Shown here piece after piece: positions 46,552 to 55,619 of a stretch of DNA of 59,865 nt (position 1 is its first letter; each line of letters opens with the position of its first letter). The notes under the pieces were generated by a model, which ran no database searches, had not been told where the DNA came from, and saw nothing but the letters and a program-made list of their open reading frames with translations. The position numbers and the translations under genes were made by a program. The stretch is from Bacillus sp. FJAT-27245 (lineage in GTDB: Bacteria > Bacillota > Bacilli > Bacillales > Cytobacillaceae): positions 2,294,215 to 2,354,079 of the forward strand of contig NZ_LIGI01000001.1 in assembly GCF_001273955.1 (NCBI RefSeq), read 5' to 3'.

Positions 46552-47415
46552 TTACTCTTCATTTCCATCTTCGCTAGGTATGAACTCATCTTCGTTGTAT
46601 TCAAGCCACATATCAAATGTATATAGAAGGTTTAACATAATAGATGCATCAGCCCCTGTTACTTCACTGCCTTTCCTGGAACTTACAACAAAGAGCAAGT
46701 TATAATACTCACCAAAGTAAGGAAATAACACAGCGTTACTTTCCTTTTCGATGATTTCGATATTTTCTCCTTCCAAGATCGTCTTGATAGCTTGTTTTTT
46801 ACGCATTCCCATTCCCTTTAGAGTAAAATCGTGTTCTTCTATGATTTTTTCATAAGCAGCAGTGACATTCTGGCGAAAGATACCCTCGTCATTGGATGAT
46901 TCAACCATGTAGGAATAGACTTCTAGATGGAATGATGACGCAAAGGTTTTCAAATAAGAGAGAACCGATTCTTCATACTTCTCGGGCGTAAAATCAAATT
47001 CGTCCAGCTGCCATTTTGCTGCACTCTTGGGCATCATTTGATTTACTTTTAGGAGTTTATCACTTAATTCAATAAATGCTCCCCTATTCTTATTAATACT
47101 TTCCACCAAACTCTCATGTTGTAACTCATTCGTCATAAATTTAGTGATATCCGGTGTCTGAAAAACAAATAAATCTATAACAACCACACTAATAACCAGA
47201 GCAATCAAATGCTCCAGCTTTTGCCCAACATCCGGAAATATATTAAATGCCCATAAGAAAAAAGCAATTAGAACAACAAAGCCATAATATATTTTCCTCA
47301 TAGCTATCCGATGCTTAAGATAAAATTCCCTACTCCATATGTATAGACCTATACTGAAGGCAATCCCAATCAAAAGGATGACATAAACCGTGACCAAATA
47401 CCAGCTGACTTCCAT
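46552..47415 (-). CDS. spoIISA: SpoIISA-family membrane toxin
   Basis: A 287-residue protein with three N-terminal membrane helices (residues about 6-28, 43-57 and 68-88) and a cytosolic GAF-like domain that ends in an acidic tail. Helix pattern, YGFVVLIAFFLWAF...LEHLIALVISVVVIDLFVF and the size match the SpoIISA toxin of B. subtilis, which lyses or kills the cell unless SpoIISB is bound. The ATG follows GGGAGGGG. With the two small peptides downstream it forms a likely type II toxin-antitoxin locus. Confidence 0.78.
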   Translation of the reverse strand: MEVSWYLVTVYVILLIGIAFSIGLYIWSREFYLKHRIAMRKIYYGFVVLIAFFLWAFNIFPDVGQKLEHLIALVISVVVIDLFVFQTPDITKFMTNELQHESLVESINKNRGAFIELSDKLLKVNQMMPKSAAKWQLDEFDFTPEKYEESVLSYLKTFASSFHLEVYSYMVESSNDEGIFRQNVTAAYEKIIEEHDFTLKGMGMRKKQAIKTILEGENIEIIEKESNAVLFPYFGEYYNLLFVVSSRKGSEVTGADASIMLNLLYTFDMWLEYNEDEFIPSEDGNEE

Positions 47416-47987
47416 TACAATCCCCTCCCTTCCCTATATTATTTCATAAACTTGCTTTGAGAAAAATTTGGTATGTGAGTTATCTACTTATAATTTCGTT
47501 ATTGAAACAAAAATTCAGGCGGGGAACAAACCGCCCAAATGTTAGGTATGGCCTCCTATTTTACAGGGGACCCTAAAAAAGTGCGATTTCCTTAGGTGCT
47601 GCATTTTATTATTTTATACTGTCAAATTAAAAACGGCTATTAAGAAGAACATTTTAAGGGATTCAACGCATATTTTCCAGAGCTTCCTTTTCAAGTTCTT
47701 CGCTCCAAGCACTAACACCTCCCCCTTTCGAATACATACCAGAACCAGGATAAGGGTTGCCTATCTCCAATCGAAATGAAGATCTAGATGTTGGTTTTCA
47801 AAAAATCATGTACCTAATTCCCCCGAAAAATATCCATGAAGTTTGGGATTAGGGTGAAAAAGTCCATTCCCACTGATAAAGCAAAAAGCATTAACCGGGT
47901 TTCATAATGCGCATTTTGGTATACTTAGAAGAAACAAACACTCAACCTTGTTTATCTAATGGACTTATGGAAAGGAAGGTAACAATC
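47416..47987. other. Gap between the SpoIIS-like locus and gnd
   Basis: About 570 bp. On the minus strand a frame ending at 47667 reads ...NPYPGSGMYSKGGGVSAWSEELEKEALENMR, which looks like the C-terminus of a lost protein but has no start or ribosome site. The rest is AT-rich. The gnd promoter is expected near 47900 to 47950 but is not clear. Confidence 0.4.
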
Positions 47988-49397
47988 ATGTCAAAACAGC
48001 AAATTGGCGTAATCGGCCTGGCAGTTATGGGCAAAAACCTTGCCTGGAACATGGAAAGTAAAGGCTACAGTGTTGCGGTTTACAACCGCTCATCAGAAAG
48101 AACGGACGAAATGGCGAAGGAATCCGAGGGAAAGAACATCTTCCCCGCCTATTCCATAGAGGAGTTTGTCAATTCCCTGGAAAAACCACGGAAAATCATG
48201 CTGATGGTCAAGGCTGGCGGGGCGACCGACGCAATAATCGAACAGCTGAAACCCCATCTTGATAAAGGCGACATCCTCATTGACGGCGGGAACACATTCT
48301 TCGTTGATACACAGCGCCGCAACAAGGAGTTAAGCCAAGCAGGCCTTCACTTTATTGGAACAGGCGTATCAGGCGGTGAGGAAGGCGCATTAAAAGGCCC
48401 TTCCATCATGCCGGGTGGCCAAAAAGAAGCCTATGACCTTGTCGCACCGATTTTCAAAGATATTTCAGCTAAAGTGAACGGTGAACCTTGTACGACCTAT
48501 ATCGGGCCGGACGGTGCGGGACATTATGTAAAAATGGTCCACAATGGCATCGAGTACGGGGACATGCAGCTGATTTCCGAAGCCTACTCCCTTCTGAAAA
48601 ACGGATTGGGATTAACCTCCCAGGAGCTGCACGAGGTGTTTGCAGAATGGAACAAGGGCGAACTCGACAGCTATCTTATCGAAATTACGGCTGATATTTT
48701 CAAGAAGACCGACGAAGAAACCGGAAGGCCGCTCGTCGACGTCATCCTTGACACCGCCGGCCAAAAAGGCACCGGCAAATGGACAAGCCAAAGCGCACTC
48801 GACCTTGGAGTACCCCTTCCAATCATCACTGAATCAGTATTTGCCCGTTTCATTTCGGCAATGAAGGACGAACGCGTCGAAGCTAGCAAAGTCCTCCGCG
48901 GCCCTTCCGGAAACACATTCACCGGAGACCGGAAATCATTCATTGAATCGGTCCGCAAAGCTTTGTATATGAGCAAAATCTGTTCGTACGCCCAAGGTTT
49001 CGCTCAATTAAGGGCGGCATCCGAAGAATTTGGCTGGGATTTGCGCTACGGTGACATTGCGATGATCTTCCGCGGCGGCTGCATCATCCGGGCGCAATTT
49101 TTGCAAAAAATCAAGGAAGCTTACGACCGCTCACCTGGCCTAAAAAACCTTCTGCTCGATTCGTACTTCAAGGAAATCGCTGAAGGCTACCAGGATGCCC
49201 TGAGGGAAATCGTCGGCACTGCCGTCCAGAACGGGATTCCTGTCCCTTGTTTCTCAGCGGCAATCGCCTATTACGACAGTTACAGGAGTGAAACACTGCC
49301 TGCAAACCTTCTTCAGGCGCAGCGTGACTATTTCGGCGCGCATACGTACCAAAGGGTCGACAAAGAAGGCACATTCCATACTGAGTGGCTGAAATAG
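47988..49397 (+). CDS. gnd: 6-phosphogluconate dehydrogenase, decarboxylating
   Basis: A 469-residue enzyme of the oxidative pentose phosphate pathway; it oxidises 6-phosphogluconate to ribulose-5-phosphate and CO2. The Rossmann motif is [16 protein letters not shown], the catalytic Lys is in [17 protein letters not shown], and [13 protein letters not shown] is the C-terminal helix signature. In the first motif LAVMGKNLA follows the G-x-A-x-M-G form of this family. The Met after AAAGGAAGG is used; an upstream frame of 27 codons is not translated. It restores normal GC after the AT-rich segment. Confidence 0.95.
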   Translation: MSKQQIGVIGLAVMGKNLAWNMESKGYSVAVYNRSSERTDEMAKESEGKNIFPAYSIEEFVNSLEKPRKIMLMVKAGGATDAIIEQLKPHLDKGDILIDGGNTFFVDTQRRNKELSQAGLHFIGTGVSGGEEGALKGPSIMPGGQKEAYDLVAPIFKDISAKVNGEPCTTYIGPDGAGHYVKMVHNGIEYGDMQLISEAYSLLKNGLGLTSQELHEVFAEWNKGELDSYLIEITADIFKKTDEETGRPLVDVILDTAGQKGTGKWTSQSALDLGVPLPIITESVFARFISAMKDERVEASKVLRGPSGNTFTGDRKSFIESVRKALYMSKICSYAQGFAQLRAASEEFGWDLRYGDIAMIFRGGCIIRAQFLQKIKEAYDRSPGLKNLLLDSYFKEIAEGYQDALREIVGTAVQNGIPVPCFSAAIAYYDSYRSETLPANLLQAQRDYFGAHTYQRVDKEGTFHTEWLK

Positions 49398-49407
49398 AAC
49401 ATAGCAA

Positions 49408-49435
49408 GGGAGCTGCAAACCGCAGCTCCCTCTTT
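49408..49435. terminator. Terminator of gnd
   Basis: GGGAGCTGC/GCAGCTCCC stem with TCTTTAATT behind it. Confidence 0.82.
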
Positions 49436-50078
49436 AATTGTAATGCTTTTGTTTGATCAGATATTCATGGATTGACGGATTATCCAGTTCAAAGTAAGGG
49501 CTTGAAACGTATTGCACATCTCCGCTTTTCCCTTTGATATACGTAGGCTCGTCAAACGCAATCAGTTCCCGGATCGACAGATGTGCCATGTTCGTCATGA
49601 TAAAAATCTTATTATAAAGCGTTTCGTCCTTGAACAAAGCGTGAATTAGCAGAGCAAACCGCTCCAGTATTTCAATCGGCTGGAAGTCATCAAATTCACT
49701 GACTTCAGCAAAGAATTGCTTCGTCTTGTTATTGTGCAGGCCAAACAGGATGTATGGTTTAATTGTAAAAAAGGGCTTGATGATCACTTCATAATCGCAT
49801 TTCTGCATCTCATCGAAAGAATCATCCCCATCTGAATCAGGGAAAACGCCCCTTTCAAAGGAAATTGCGATGTTCAGGCAGTCGGAATCCCCGTCATCGT
49901 CGAACTCCCCGTCCATTTCGGTTTCATAGACGGTTTCTGCAAAAACTTCATCATCTTCCTCATCGTCGAGATCAAATTCAAGCATCTGCCCGGACATATC
50001 ATTAACAATCATCGGCAAAAAAGGGGTTAGCAGGCCAAGAACGTGATCGTAAAATGGGAACCTGGTGTCTATAGTCAA
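49434..50078 (-). CDS. Acidic conserved hypothetical protein
   Basis: A 214-residue protein, very acidic between residues about 34 and 66 (runs of Asp/Glu), then a neutral, globular-looking half. I do not recognise its family. Single gene, convergent with gnd and sharing its terminator. The start follows GGGGAGG. Confidence 0.6.
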   Translation of the reverse strand: MTIDTRFPFYDHVLGLLTPFLPMIVNDMSGQMLEFDLDDEEDDEVFAETVYETEMDGEFDDDGDSDCLNIAISFERGVFPDSDGDDSFDEMQKCDYEVIIKPFFTIKPYILFGLHNNKTKQFFAEVSEFDDFQPIEILERFALLIHALFKDETLYNKIFIMTNMAHLSIRELIAFDEPTYIKGKSGDVQYVSSPYFELDNPSIHEYLIKQKHYN

Positions 50079-50188
50079 TTGATTTCCTCCCCGCTCATAA
50101 TGACATGATGACTACTGTACATATAATCTACCCATTCTGGTTCGATTCACACCTTCATGCAAAAATTGGACAAGCATCAAAATGCGGA

Positions 50189-50285
50189 AGCGCCTTGGTC
50201 AGCCCCGACAAGCATAAGACGGGGCCCGCAGGATGGGCCAGCCCTCCGGAGGGAACCGGCTTATGTCCTCGAGGGGCTAGGCGCT
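50189..50285. repeat. Palindromic REP/BOX-like element
   Basis: A large inverted repeat: AGCGCCT...AGGCGCT at the ends, AGCCCC...GGGGCT inside, then CATAAG...CTTATG. The arrangement AGCGCC-TTGGTCAGCCCCGACAAGCATAAGACG...GGCTAGGCGCTAGAGCTGG resembles a repeat seen many times between genes in Bacillus genomes. Open frames through it are chance. Confidence 0.65.
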
Positions 50286-50383
50286 AGAGCTGGATTACAA
50301 AAACTTGTTTTGAGTTATCCGCAAAGTTCAATCTAAAAAATTTCTTTAGAAAAAAAAAAAGCCCCTGAAAAGGAGCCTGAGTC

Positions 50384-51748
50384 CTATGCATGCTTTTGCT
50401 TTTTCCAAACCTTGAAGTGCATGATGAGCGTAGCTATCCCAATGATCAGCACAAACCCGATGCTTACAAAAAAGCCATAACGGATTTCGCTTTCCGCAAG
50501 TGTCCCGCTTGCTGCCGCAAGTAAAAGCAGCAAGCCCAAGAAGGCAAGAACCTTTCCCCCTTTGCCTGTTTTAAGGATACGAAGGCCAGAAAGGATAATA
50601 AAACCCCAGTTAAACAAAATGAGAATTCCCGCTGCTGTTGTGATATATTCATAAATTGTTCCCGGAAGAAGCAAGGCTGTAATAATGGAAGCCAATAAAC
50701 CAATTGTAGCAAGCCCAAGCGATGGAAGAGGCACATGTTTCCACTTGATTTTTTTCGCAAAAAAAGCCGGTGCGTCCTTGCTTTCGGATAAAGTGACGAG
50801 TAAGGTTGTAACCCCGAACAAGGAGGCTGTCATTGTTGAAAAGCCAGCCATAATGATTGCCGCATTGAAAACATGGGGGAAAAACGACAAATGATAGTGT
50901 TCCATCGCCGTCACAAACGGACTTTCCTTGTCATTAAATTCGTAATGATTTGCCATGATGACCGCGAAGCCAATCGCCAGGAAGTAAATGGCCACCAGGA
51001 CGATCAGCATAATGATTCCCGCTTTTGGCGCATCTTCCTTCCTCTTCAGCCGCGTCGCCATTAAACCGATTACCTCAATACCGCCATAGGCGTAGTAGGC
51101 GTATATGAGGGAAGCCCAAAAGCCCATAAGCCCGTTTGAAAAAAAACCGCCCATCGAGCCCGGGATGCCGGGATGCTTCACATTTCCGTGCAGGACCCCT
51201 GTTAGGGCAAGGACCGCAAGAATGATGAACATAATGATTGCCGAGGTTTTTATGACCGCAAGCAAATTTTCCACTTTGTCGAAGCCCTTGTTCCCAGTAA
51301 GGACAACAAGAATCGCCAAGGCTGCATATCCAGCGGCAAAGAGCCATAATGGAATATTCGGAAGCCAAAATCTTGATAGGATTGATAATGCAGTCAATTG
51401 GCTGCCCATAATCAGGATATTCGAAGACCAATAATTCCAGCCGCAACTGAAGCCCGCCCATTGTCCATACGCCTTCCCGGCATAATAGCAAAAAGAGCCG
51501 TCCTGGGGATCTTCAGCCGTCATTTTTGCGAGCAAATTATAAACTGTGTATGTCCCAAAAGCGGCCAGTAAAAAAGAAAACACGAGTGAAGGTCCGGTTG
51601 TTTTTATCCCTATCGCCGAGCCCAGGAAAAAACCGGTGCCTATCGTACAACCGATTCCGATTAACGACAGCTGCCACCATTTCAGGCTTCCCTTACTGGC
51701 TCCGCTCCCTTTATGCCCTGATTTGGCCACAGGGAAAAAAAAGTCCAT
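50384..51748 (-). CDS. APC-superfamily amino-acid permease
   Basis: A 454-residue, 12-helix transporter. LIGIGCTIGTGFFLGSAIGI is the typical helix 1 (G-x-G-T-G), and KTSAIIMFIILA follows. It probably imports or exchanges an amino acid; related Bacillus proteins include YbxG/AapA. The substrate is not deducible. The Met after TTAGGAGGC is preferred to an upstream start 17 codons earlier. Next to it lies the small NIPSNAP-like gene on the same strand, at 66 bp. Confidence 0.85.
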   Translation of the reverse strand: MDFFFPVAKSGHKGSGASKGSLKWWQLSLIGIGCTIGTGFFLGSAIGIKTTGPSLVFSFLLAAFGTYTVYNLLAKMTAEDPQDGSFCYYAGKAYGQWAGFSCGWNYWSSNILIMGSQLTALSILSRFWLPNIPLWLFAAGYAALAILVVLTGNKGFDKVENLLAVIKTSAIIMFIILAVLALTGVLHGNVKHPGIPGSMGGFFSNGLMGFWASLIYAYYAYGGIEVIGLMATRLKRKEDAPKAGIIMLIVLVAIYFLAIGFAVIMANHYEFNDKESPFVTAMEHYHLSFFPHVFNAAIIMAGFSTMTASLFGVTTLLVTLSESKDAPAFFAKKIKWKHVPLPSLGLATIGLLASIITALLLPGTIYEYITTAAGILILFNWGFIILSGLRILKTGKGGKVLAFLGLLLLLAAASGTLAESEIRYGFFVSIGFVLIIGIATLIMHFKVWKKQKHA

Positions 51749-51813
51749 GGAATGCCTCCTAACGTTATATTCGCCACCATCCCCCGGCTGGTTATGCACC
51801 TAATAAGGATGGT

Positions 51814-52167
51814 CTATTCCTCTTCTTTCCCTTCATCCGCCACCGGTTTCCCCGCGTTCCGTTCAACCGTCCGATACATGGCGGTTGTCATGCTCCCCTG
51901 GACGACATATTCGAGAAAGAAAGGCGTAAAAATTTCCTTGTAGCCGTCATCATCGAACATTTTCCTGTTTTGCAGTTCCATTTCCCCAAGGCCCTCATAT
52001 TCGGAAAGCAGTACATAGGAGTAATCCGGGCCTGCAATAGGCGATAATAGCTCGACTTTATGGCTATAATGATCGTTTCGATAGCTGACGATTTTTTCAA
52101 GATTGGCAAATGCCTCCATAAATTTTTCCTGCCTGATTTCAAAAGTCTGATACACGTAAACTGTCAT
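51814..52167 (-). CDS. Dimeric alpha/beta-barrel protein, possibly NIPSNAP-like
   Basis: A 117-residue protein, starting MTVYVYQTFEIRQEKFMEAF, with a beta-alpha-beta-beta-alpha-beta outline and an acidic tail (ADEGKEEE). The pattern recalls dimeric ferredoxin-like alpha/beta-barrel proteins such as NIPSNAP, but no signature proves it. The start follows AAGGAGG directly; longer frames reach 41 codons upstream without a site. Same direction as the permease. Confidence 0.55.
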   Translation of the reverse strand: MTVYVYQTFEIRQEKFMEAFANLEKIVSYRNDHYSHKVELLSPIAGPDYSYVLLSEYEGLGEMELQNRKMFDDDGYKEIFTPFFLEYVVQGSMTTAMYRTVERNAGKPVADEGKEEE

Positions 52168-52299
52168 GGTAACCTCCTTGATTCTGGATGCCCTAGCTAG
52201 TAATCCGCCAGCCCCCGGGTCAGGAGCCCAGCGCCACATGAACAGAAAAAAAAGGCCGCTTGGGCCATATGAAGAGCCAATTCGCCGCAATAGCCCTCT

Positions 52300-52491
52300 T
52301 TAGATCCCTTTTTCATGGCAATACTCGTCCACGATTTGCTCGATTTCATCCAGAACCGGGTACTTCCCGCTAAATGTAAATTTGATTTCTTCAACAAATT
52401 CGCCATTTTTGTATACATGGATTGCCCCGTTCTGGCTTATGACACTAAATTCGGGTTCGAATCGGTACCCGAACTTGTCTATCGCACCCAT
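52300..52491 (-). CDS. Small conserved protein (DUF5370/YbxH-like)
   Basis: A 63-residue protein with FEPEFSVISQNGAIHVYKNG and a C-terminal helix. It resembles the YbxH (DUF5370) family of Bacillus, of unknown function. The ATG is preceded by GTATGGGTGC, a modest site. First in a row of short genes. Confidence 0.65.
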   Translation of the reverse strand: MGAIDKFGYRFEPEFSVISQNGAIHVYKNGEFVEEIKFTFSGKYPVLDEIEQIVDEYCHEKGI

Positions 52492-52520
52492 ACAATCATC
52501 ACTCCGTCCATGAGCTGCTT

Positions 52521-52649
52521 TTAGTGCTTTTTCATATCGGATTTCTTCCCATTGTCCTGCTCTTTAGGTTTTACCGGAACAAACCCATAGCCCGTTGGAC
52601 TTGTTTCTATTTGCTCGGCAGTCCCTTTTGTGTCTGATTGTTTGCTCAT
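52521..52649 (-). CDS. Small hypothetical protein, 42 residues
   Basis: A Ser/Thr- and Lys-rich peptide (SKQSDTKGTAEQIETSPTG, then YGFVPVKPKEQ) without hydrophobic segment. It has a clear GGAGGG site before ATG. Unrecognised; composition is similar to small spore or stress proteins. Too short for standard calling. Confidence 0.6.
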   Translation of the reverse strand: MSKQSDTKGTAEQIETSPTGYGFVPVKPKEQDNGKKSDMKKH

Positions 52650-52669
52650 TGTTTTCCCTCCAAAATCCT

Positions 52670-52819
52670 TTATTGATTTCGGCCATTCCTATCAGAAGCG
52701 GCACCCTTTTTTACTGACTGAGGGGAATGATGGTTCTCGCTTCCCCCATTTGGCGGTCCGAACACATGGCTGTCGGATGTAATTTTTGCTCCTTTTTGAA
52801 AATCATCCTTCGTTTTCAA
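52670..52819 (-). CDS. Small hypothetical protein, 49 residues
   Basis: A hydrophilic peptide with FQKGAKITSDSHVFGPPNGGSENHH. The start is TTG 7 nt after GGAGGTGG; an upstream frame of 15 codons has no such site. Family not recognised; its low-complexity, Gly/Ser/His/Asn-rich content would fit a spore-associated peptide, but this is a guess. Confidence 0.58.
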   Translation of the reverse strand: MKTKDDFQKGAKITSDSHVFGPPNGGSENHHSPQSVKKGAASDRNGRNQ

Positions 52820-52967
52820 TTTTTCCACCTCCACTTTTAATCCATTGTGAGTAGGGTATGCCATTTTCCTGTTTTCTATTAGGGCAATTTGAGCCGAACA
52901 CGTCTAAAATAATCCCTCTCGCAAATACTAGCATTTAGGTTAACCACACAATCAAGGAGTGTTATCA

Positions 52968-53123
52968 ATGAGAAAAAGGAAAGCCGAAGACAAAAGCCCG
53001 ACCATTGCTCCCGGACTTAACACGGATGAACAGCTTAGCCAGTCCGCCACGGAGGAAGACCGGCGCAAAGGGAACGTTACTTCCGTGACAATTGCTTCAT
53101 ACGATGAAGTTGACCCAAGCTAA
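52968..53123 (+). CDS. Small hypothetical protein, 51 residues
   Basis: A charged peptide (MRKRKAEDKSPTIAPGLNTDEQ then TEEDRRKGNVTSVTIASYDEVDPS) after AAGGAGTG. It is divergent from the preceding small genes. No family recognised; a terminator follows closely, which supports a real transcript. Confidence 0.6.
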   Translation: MRKRKAEDKSPTIAPGLNTDEQLSQSATEEDRRKGNVTSVTIASYDEVDPS

Positions 53124-53158
53124 AAACCAAATAGTGCCAGACCGGCCTGGGCCTGGAT

Positions 53159-53191
53159 AGAAAAAAAGCCCGCATCCGCAGGGCTTTTTCC
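53159..53191 (+). terminator. Terminator of the 51-residue gene
   Basis: AAAAAAAGCCC...GGGCTTTTTCC hairpin. Confidence 0.8.
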
Positions 53192-53227
53192 TATTGCCTC
53201 CAAGAGATGACTTCAGATTTGACTCCC

Positions 53228-53362
53228 TTATTCCCTTAAATCGCGATTTTCCGGAGGAGCAAATTTTACAGACAGAAGGCTCTCTTCCTTTTTAAGTCCA
53301 TAGCTAGTCTCTTTCTCATTGCTATCCTGATGTTTATTAACGTCTTTCGCTTGTTTTTCCAT
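53228..53362 (-). CDS. Small hypothetical protein, 44 residues
   Basis: A charged peptide beginning MEKQAKDVNKHQDSNEKE and ending APPENRDLRE, after GGGAG. A longer in-frame alternative of 83 residues starts upstream without a ribosome site and is less likely. Family not recognised. It closes the small-gene row on the minus strand. Confidence 0.5.
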   Translation of the reverse strand: MEKQAKDVNKHQDSNEKETSYGLKKEESLLSVKFAPPENRDLRE

Positions 53363-53682
53363 ACGATGTCTCCCTTCATTCAGTTTATACGCGGACAGTA
53401 CTTCCACCGTCTCCGCATCCTCAAGTGAATAGTCTTCCCTTCCTTGCCCGCCAATTATTTGCCGCGGCCAATTTTCCATCCGATCTAACGATGCAGCCTC
53501 AACGGAGTCTGCTATTGGGCAATTGGCCGACCTTTGCGAAAAAGAACTAGGAAATCAATGAGAAATTAACCATGAATGACAGCCATTTGTTGATTGTCGT
53601 GGCACTCCCTTCATTTACCACGCTTTTCGCATCTCATTTCTGTTAAACTTTTAATCAGCGACATTTATAAGGGTGATTTACA

Positions 53683-54831
53683 TTGTTATCACGGCGGAGA
53701 ATCGTAATCGGAATCATGCTTCCTGCTTTATTTATAGGCGGTTTTTTTTCGGGAATCTATTATTCAGGGAATCTCGCAAAAGAAGCAAATGTACCATCTT
53801 CGAGTTCCAAGGGAATAGAGGATGAACGTAGTGACCCCGTTAAATCCGGCTCTTCAAAGGTCGTTATAGGCTACGTACAGGATTTCCGAAAACCTGAGGA
53901 AATTGATTTTTCGGCCTTTACCCATATTCTATTTTCCTTCGCGCACCCCGCGGCGGATGGCTCCGTATTGTTCAATGGCGCCATGGCAAAGGAAAATCTA
54001 AGGAAAACAGTTTCCCTTGCCCATAATAACGGGACAAAAGCGATCCTCGCGGTTGGAGGCTGGTATCATATCCAAGGGGGCGAGTCATATCCATATTTCT
54101 CCGCGGCCATCAGCAATCCGGAATCACGTAAAAACCTCGTCCACCATTTGGTTCGCATTGTAGAAGCCGAAAATCTAGATGGCATTGACCTCGATTATGA
54201 ATTTCCCCGAACTGAACGGGATGCAGCCAACCTGGAACTTCTAGCAATAGAGCTAAGCGAAAAGCTCAGGCCGGCGAAAAAGGAACTGTCCATTGCTGTT
54301 CATTCAAAAATAAACGCGGTTACCGGTAAACCGGTTGAATCGGTTATGTATAAGCCCGGTATCTTCAAGGCTGCCGACCATGTGAACATCATGGCATATG
54401 ATGGCCAGTGGGACGGTGGCTATGATGCCGAAAACCTTGCTCCGTATGGTTTCACGGAAAACATTGTCCGTTATTGGTCCAGGATGTTTGACCAGCTTGG
54501 CTTACCCAGGGAAAAGCTTGTCCTCGGTTTGCCGCTCTACGGGCAGCCACAGAATCCGGAAGCAAAGCAGGTGTCCTATGCGGCAATCGTCGAAAAAAAT
54601 CCGTCGTTCGCCATGAAAGACTCTATCGAGATGAACGATACGGTTTATTTCTATAACGGGGTGAAAACTGCCAAGGAAAAAACGAGGCTGGCAATGGCAA
54701 ACGGTTTTGGAGGAATGATGCTCTGGGAGGCGGGCCATGACAGCCAAGGAGAATCCAGCCTTACAAGGGCTATCGGGGATGAACTCAACAATACCTTACC
54801 AGCTTCGGGCAAAGCAAACACCAGGAGATAA
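53683..54831 (+). CDS. Glycoside hydrolase family 18 enzyme, membrane-anchored
   Basis: A 382-residue enzyme with an N-terminal hydrophobic anchor (residues 6 to 26, not clearly cleaved) and a TIM-barrel GH18 domain. The catalytic D-x-x-D-x-D-x-E is DGIDLDYEF with Glu near residue 173; ILAVGGW and VMYKPGIFKAADHVNIMAYDG are other family segments. GH18 enzymes cut chitin or, in Bacillus, cortex or peptidoglycan sugar chains in spores. Start TTG after AAGGGTGATT; terminator follows. Confidence 0.85.
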   Translation: MLSRRRIVIGIMLPALFIGGFFSGIYYSGNLAKEANVPSSSSKGIEDERSDPVKSGSSKVVIGYVQDFRKPEEIDFSAFTHILFSFAHPAADGSVLFNGAMAKENLRKTVSLAHNNGTKAILAVGGWYHIQGGESYPYFSAAISNPESRKNLVHHLVRIVEAENLDGIDLDYEFPRTERDAANLELLAIELSEKLRPAKKELSIAVHSKINAVTGKPVESVMYKPGIFKAADHVNIMAYDGQWDGGYDAENLAPYGFTENIVRYWSRMFDQLGLPREKLVLGLPLYGQPQNPEAKQVSYAAIVEKNPSFAMKDSIEMNDTVYFYNGVKTAKEKTRLAMANGFGGMMLWEAGHDSQGESSLTRAIGDELNNTLPASGKANTRR

Positions 54832-54834
54832 TAA

Positions 54835-54874
54835 AAAGGAGGGGCAGCTAATAAAGCCGCCTCTCCTTTTTTGA
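54835..54874. terminator. Bidirectional terminator
   Basis: AAAAGGAGGGGC...GCCTCTCCTTTTTTG; serves the GH18 gene and the convergent DUF1292 gene. Confidence 0.8.
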
Positions 54875-55156
54875 TCAATCTTCCATCTCTTCCTCGTCCA
54901 TCAATTCCTCGAATGCCTGGGCCACTTTTTCAAACTCCTCGTCCGACTGGATGGCGTCCAGGTCGCCTTCCTCATCGACTTTCAGGAAAAAGATATCGAT
55001 GTCTTCATCCGTCTCCTCCTGTAAATCCTCAAGGAAGCTTACAGCCGCATAATCGGTTCCATCGATATTCATTACGGCGAGTACCTCTACCTGGGCTTCC
55101 TCGTTATTTTCATCGCTTATGGTGAAAATTTCGCCAACTTCAATTTTTTCCATCAT
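54875..55156 (-). CDS. DUF1292-family acidic protein
   Basis: A 93-residue, strongly acidic protein: MMEKIEVGEIFTISDENNEE, a VEVLAVMNIDGTDYAAVSF core and an EEEMED end. It belongs to DUF1292, small conserved Firmicutes proteins of unknown function. Clear GAGGGGAAGC site. Convergent with the GH18 gene. Confidence 0.82.
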   Translation of the reverse strand: MMEKIEVGEIFTISDENNEEAQVEVLAVMNIDGTDYAAVSFLEDLQEETDEDIDIFFLKVDEEGDLDAIQSDEEFEKVAQAFEELMDEEEMED

Positions 55157-55234
55157 GCTTCCCCTCGCTTTAAAAGAATGCTTTCCTTCATTGTTTTCCC
55201 TTTGGAGAACAAATTAATGCCTTAAAACATTCAA

Positions 55235-55495
55235 TCAGGAATCAAATTCCTTTATTTTTGCCAGTTTTTCGACCAGCACTCTACACCTTTTACCGCCAAG
55301 TTCGAATATGTACATGGAATTTTCCTTTTCTACAAGGAGTTTCCTGAATTGAATATCGCCTTCAATCTTATTCTCTTTAACGAGCTCTGTCAATTTATGA
55401 AAAATTTGTTCCTTATTCGGTTCGATGGTGGAAGCAATCTTAATTGGCATCGGTATTCCCGGAATTTTATAGGTCACTAAAATCACTGTATCCAA
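55235..55495 (-). CDS. Small hypothetical protein, 86 residues
   Basis: An 86-residue protein with an MDTVILVTYKIPGIPMPIKIA opening and alternating charged helices. Family not recognised. Start TTG after AAGGAGTG. Alone between two divergent or opposite genes. Confidence 0.6.
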   Translation of the reverse strand: MDTVILVTYKIPGIPMPIKIASTIEPNKEQIFHKLTELVKENKIEGDIQFRKLLVEKENSMYIFELGGKRCRVLVEKLAKIKEFDS

Positions 55496-55619
55496 ATGGC
55501 TTCACTCCTTACTTGAGCAATTCGACATCCCGTGCAATTTCCCTGCACCGAGTGAAAAACTTTTTACACAGCCGGTAAACGTTTATACTGAATATAAATA
55601 CGTTTATTGGAGACTTGTT

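Noticed and set aside
47667-47790. Small protein on the minus strand (ends NPYPGSG...LENMR)
   Set aside because: No start codon with a ribosome site and a stop in frame upstream; treated as a remnant.
50105-50287. Open frame of 60 codons through the REP-like palindrome
   Set aside because: It reads through a GC-rich palindrome and lacks a ribosome site.
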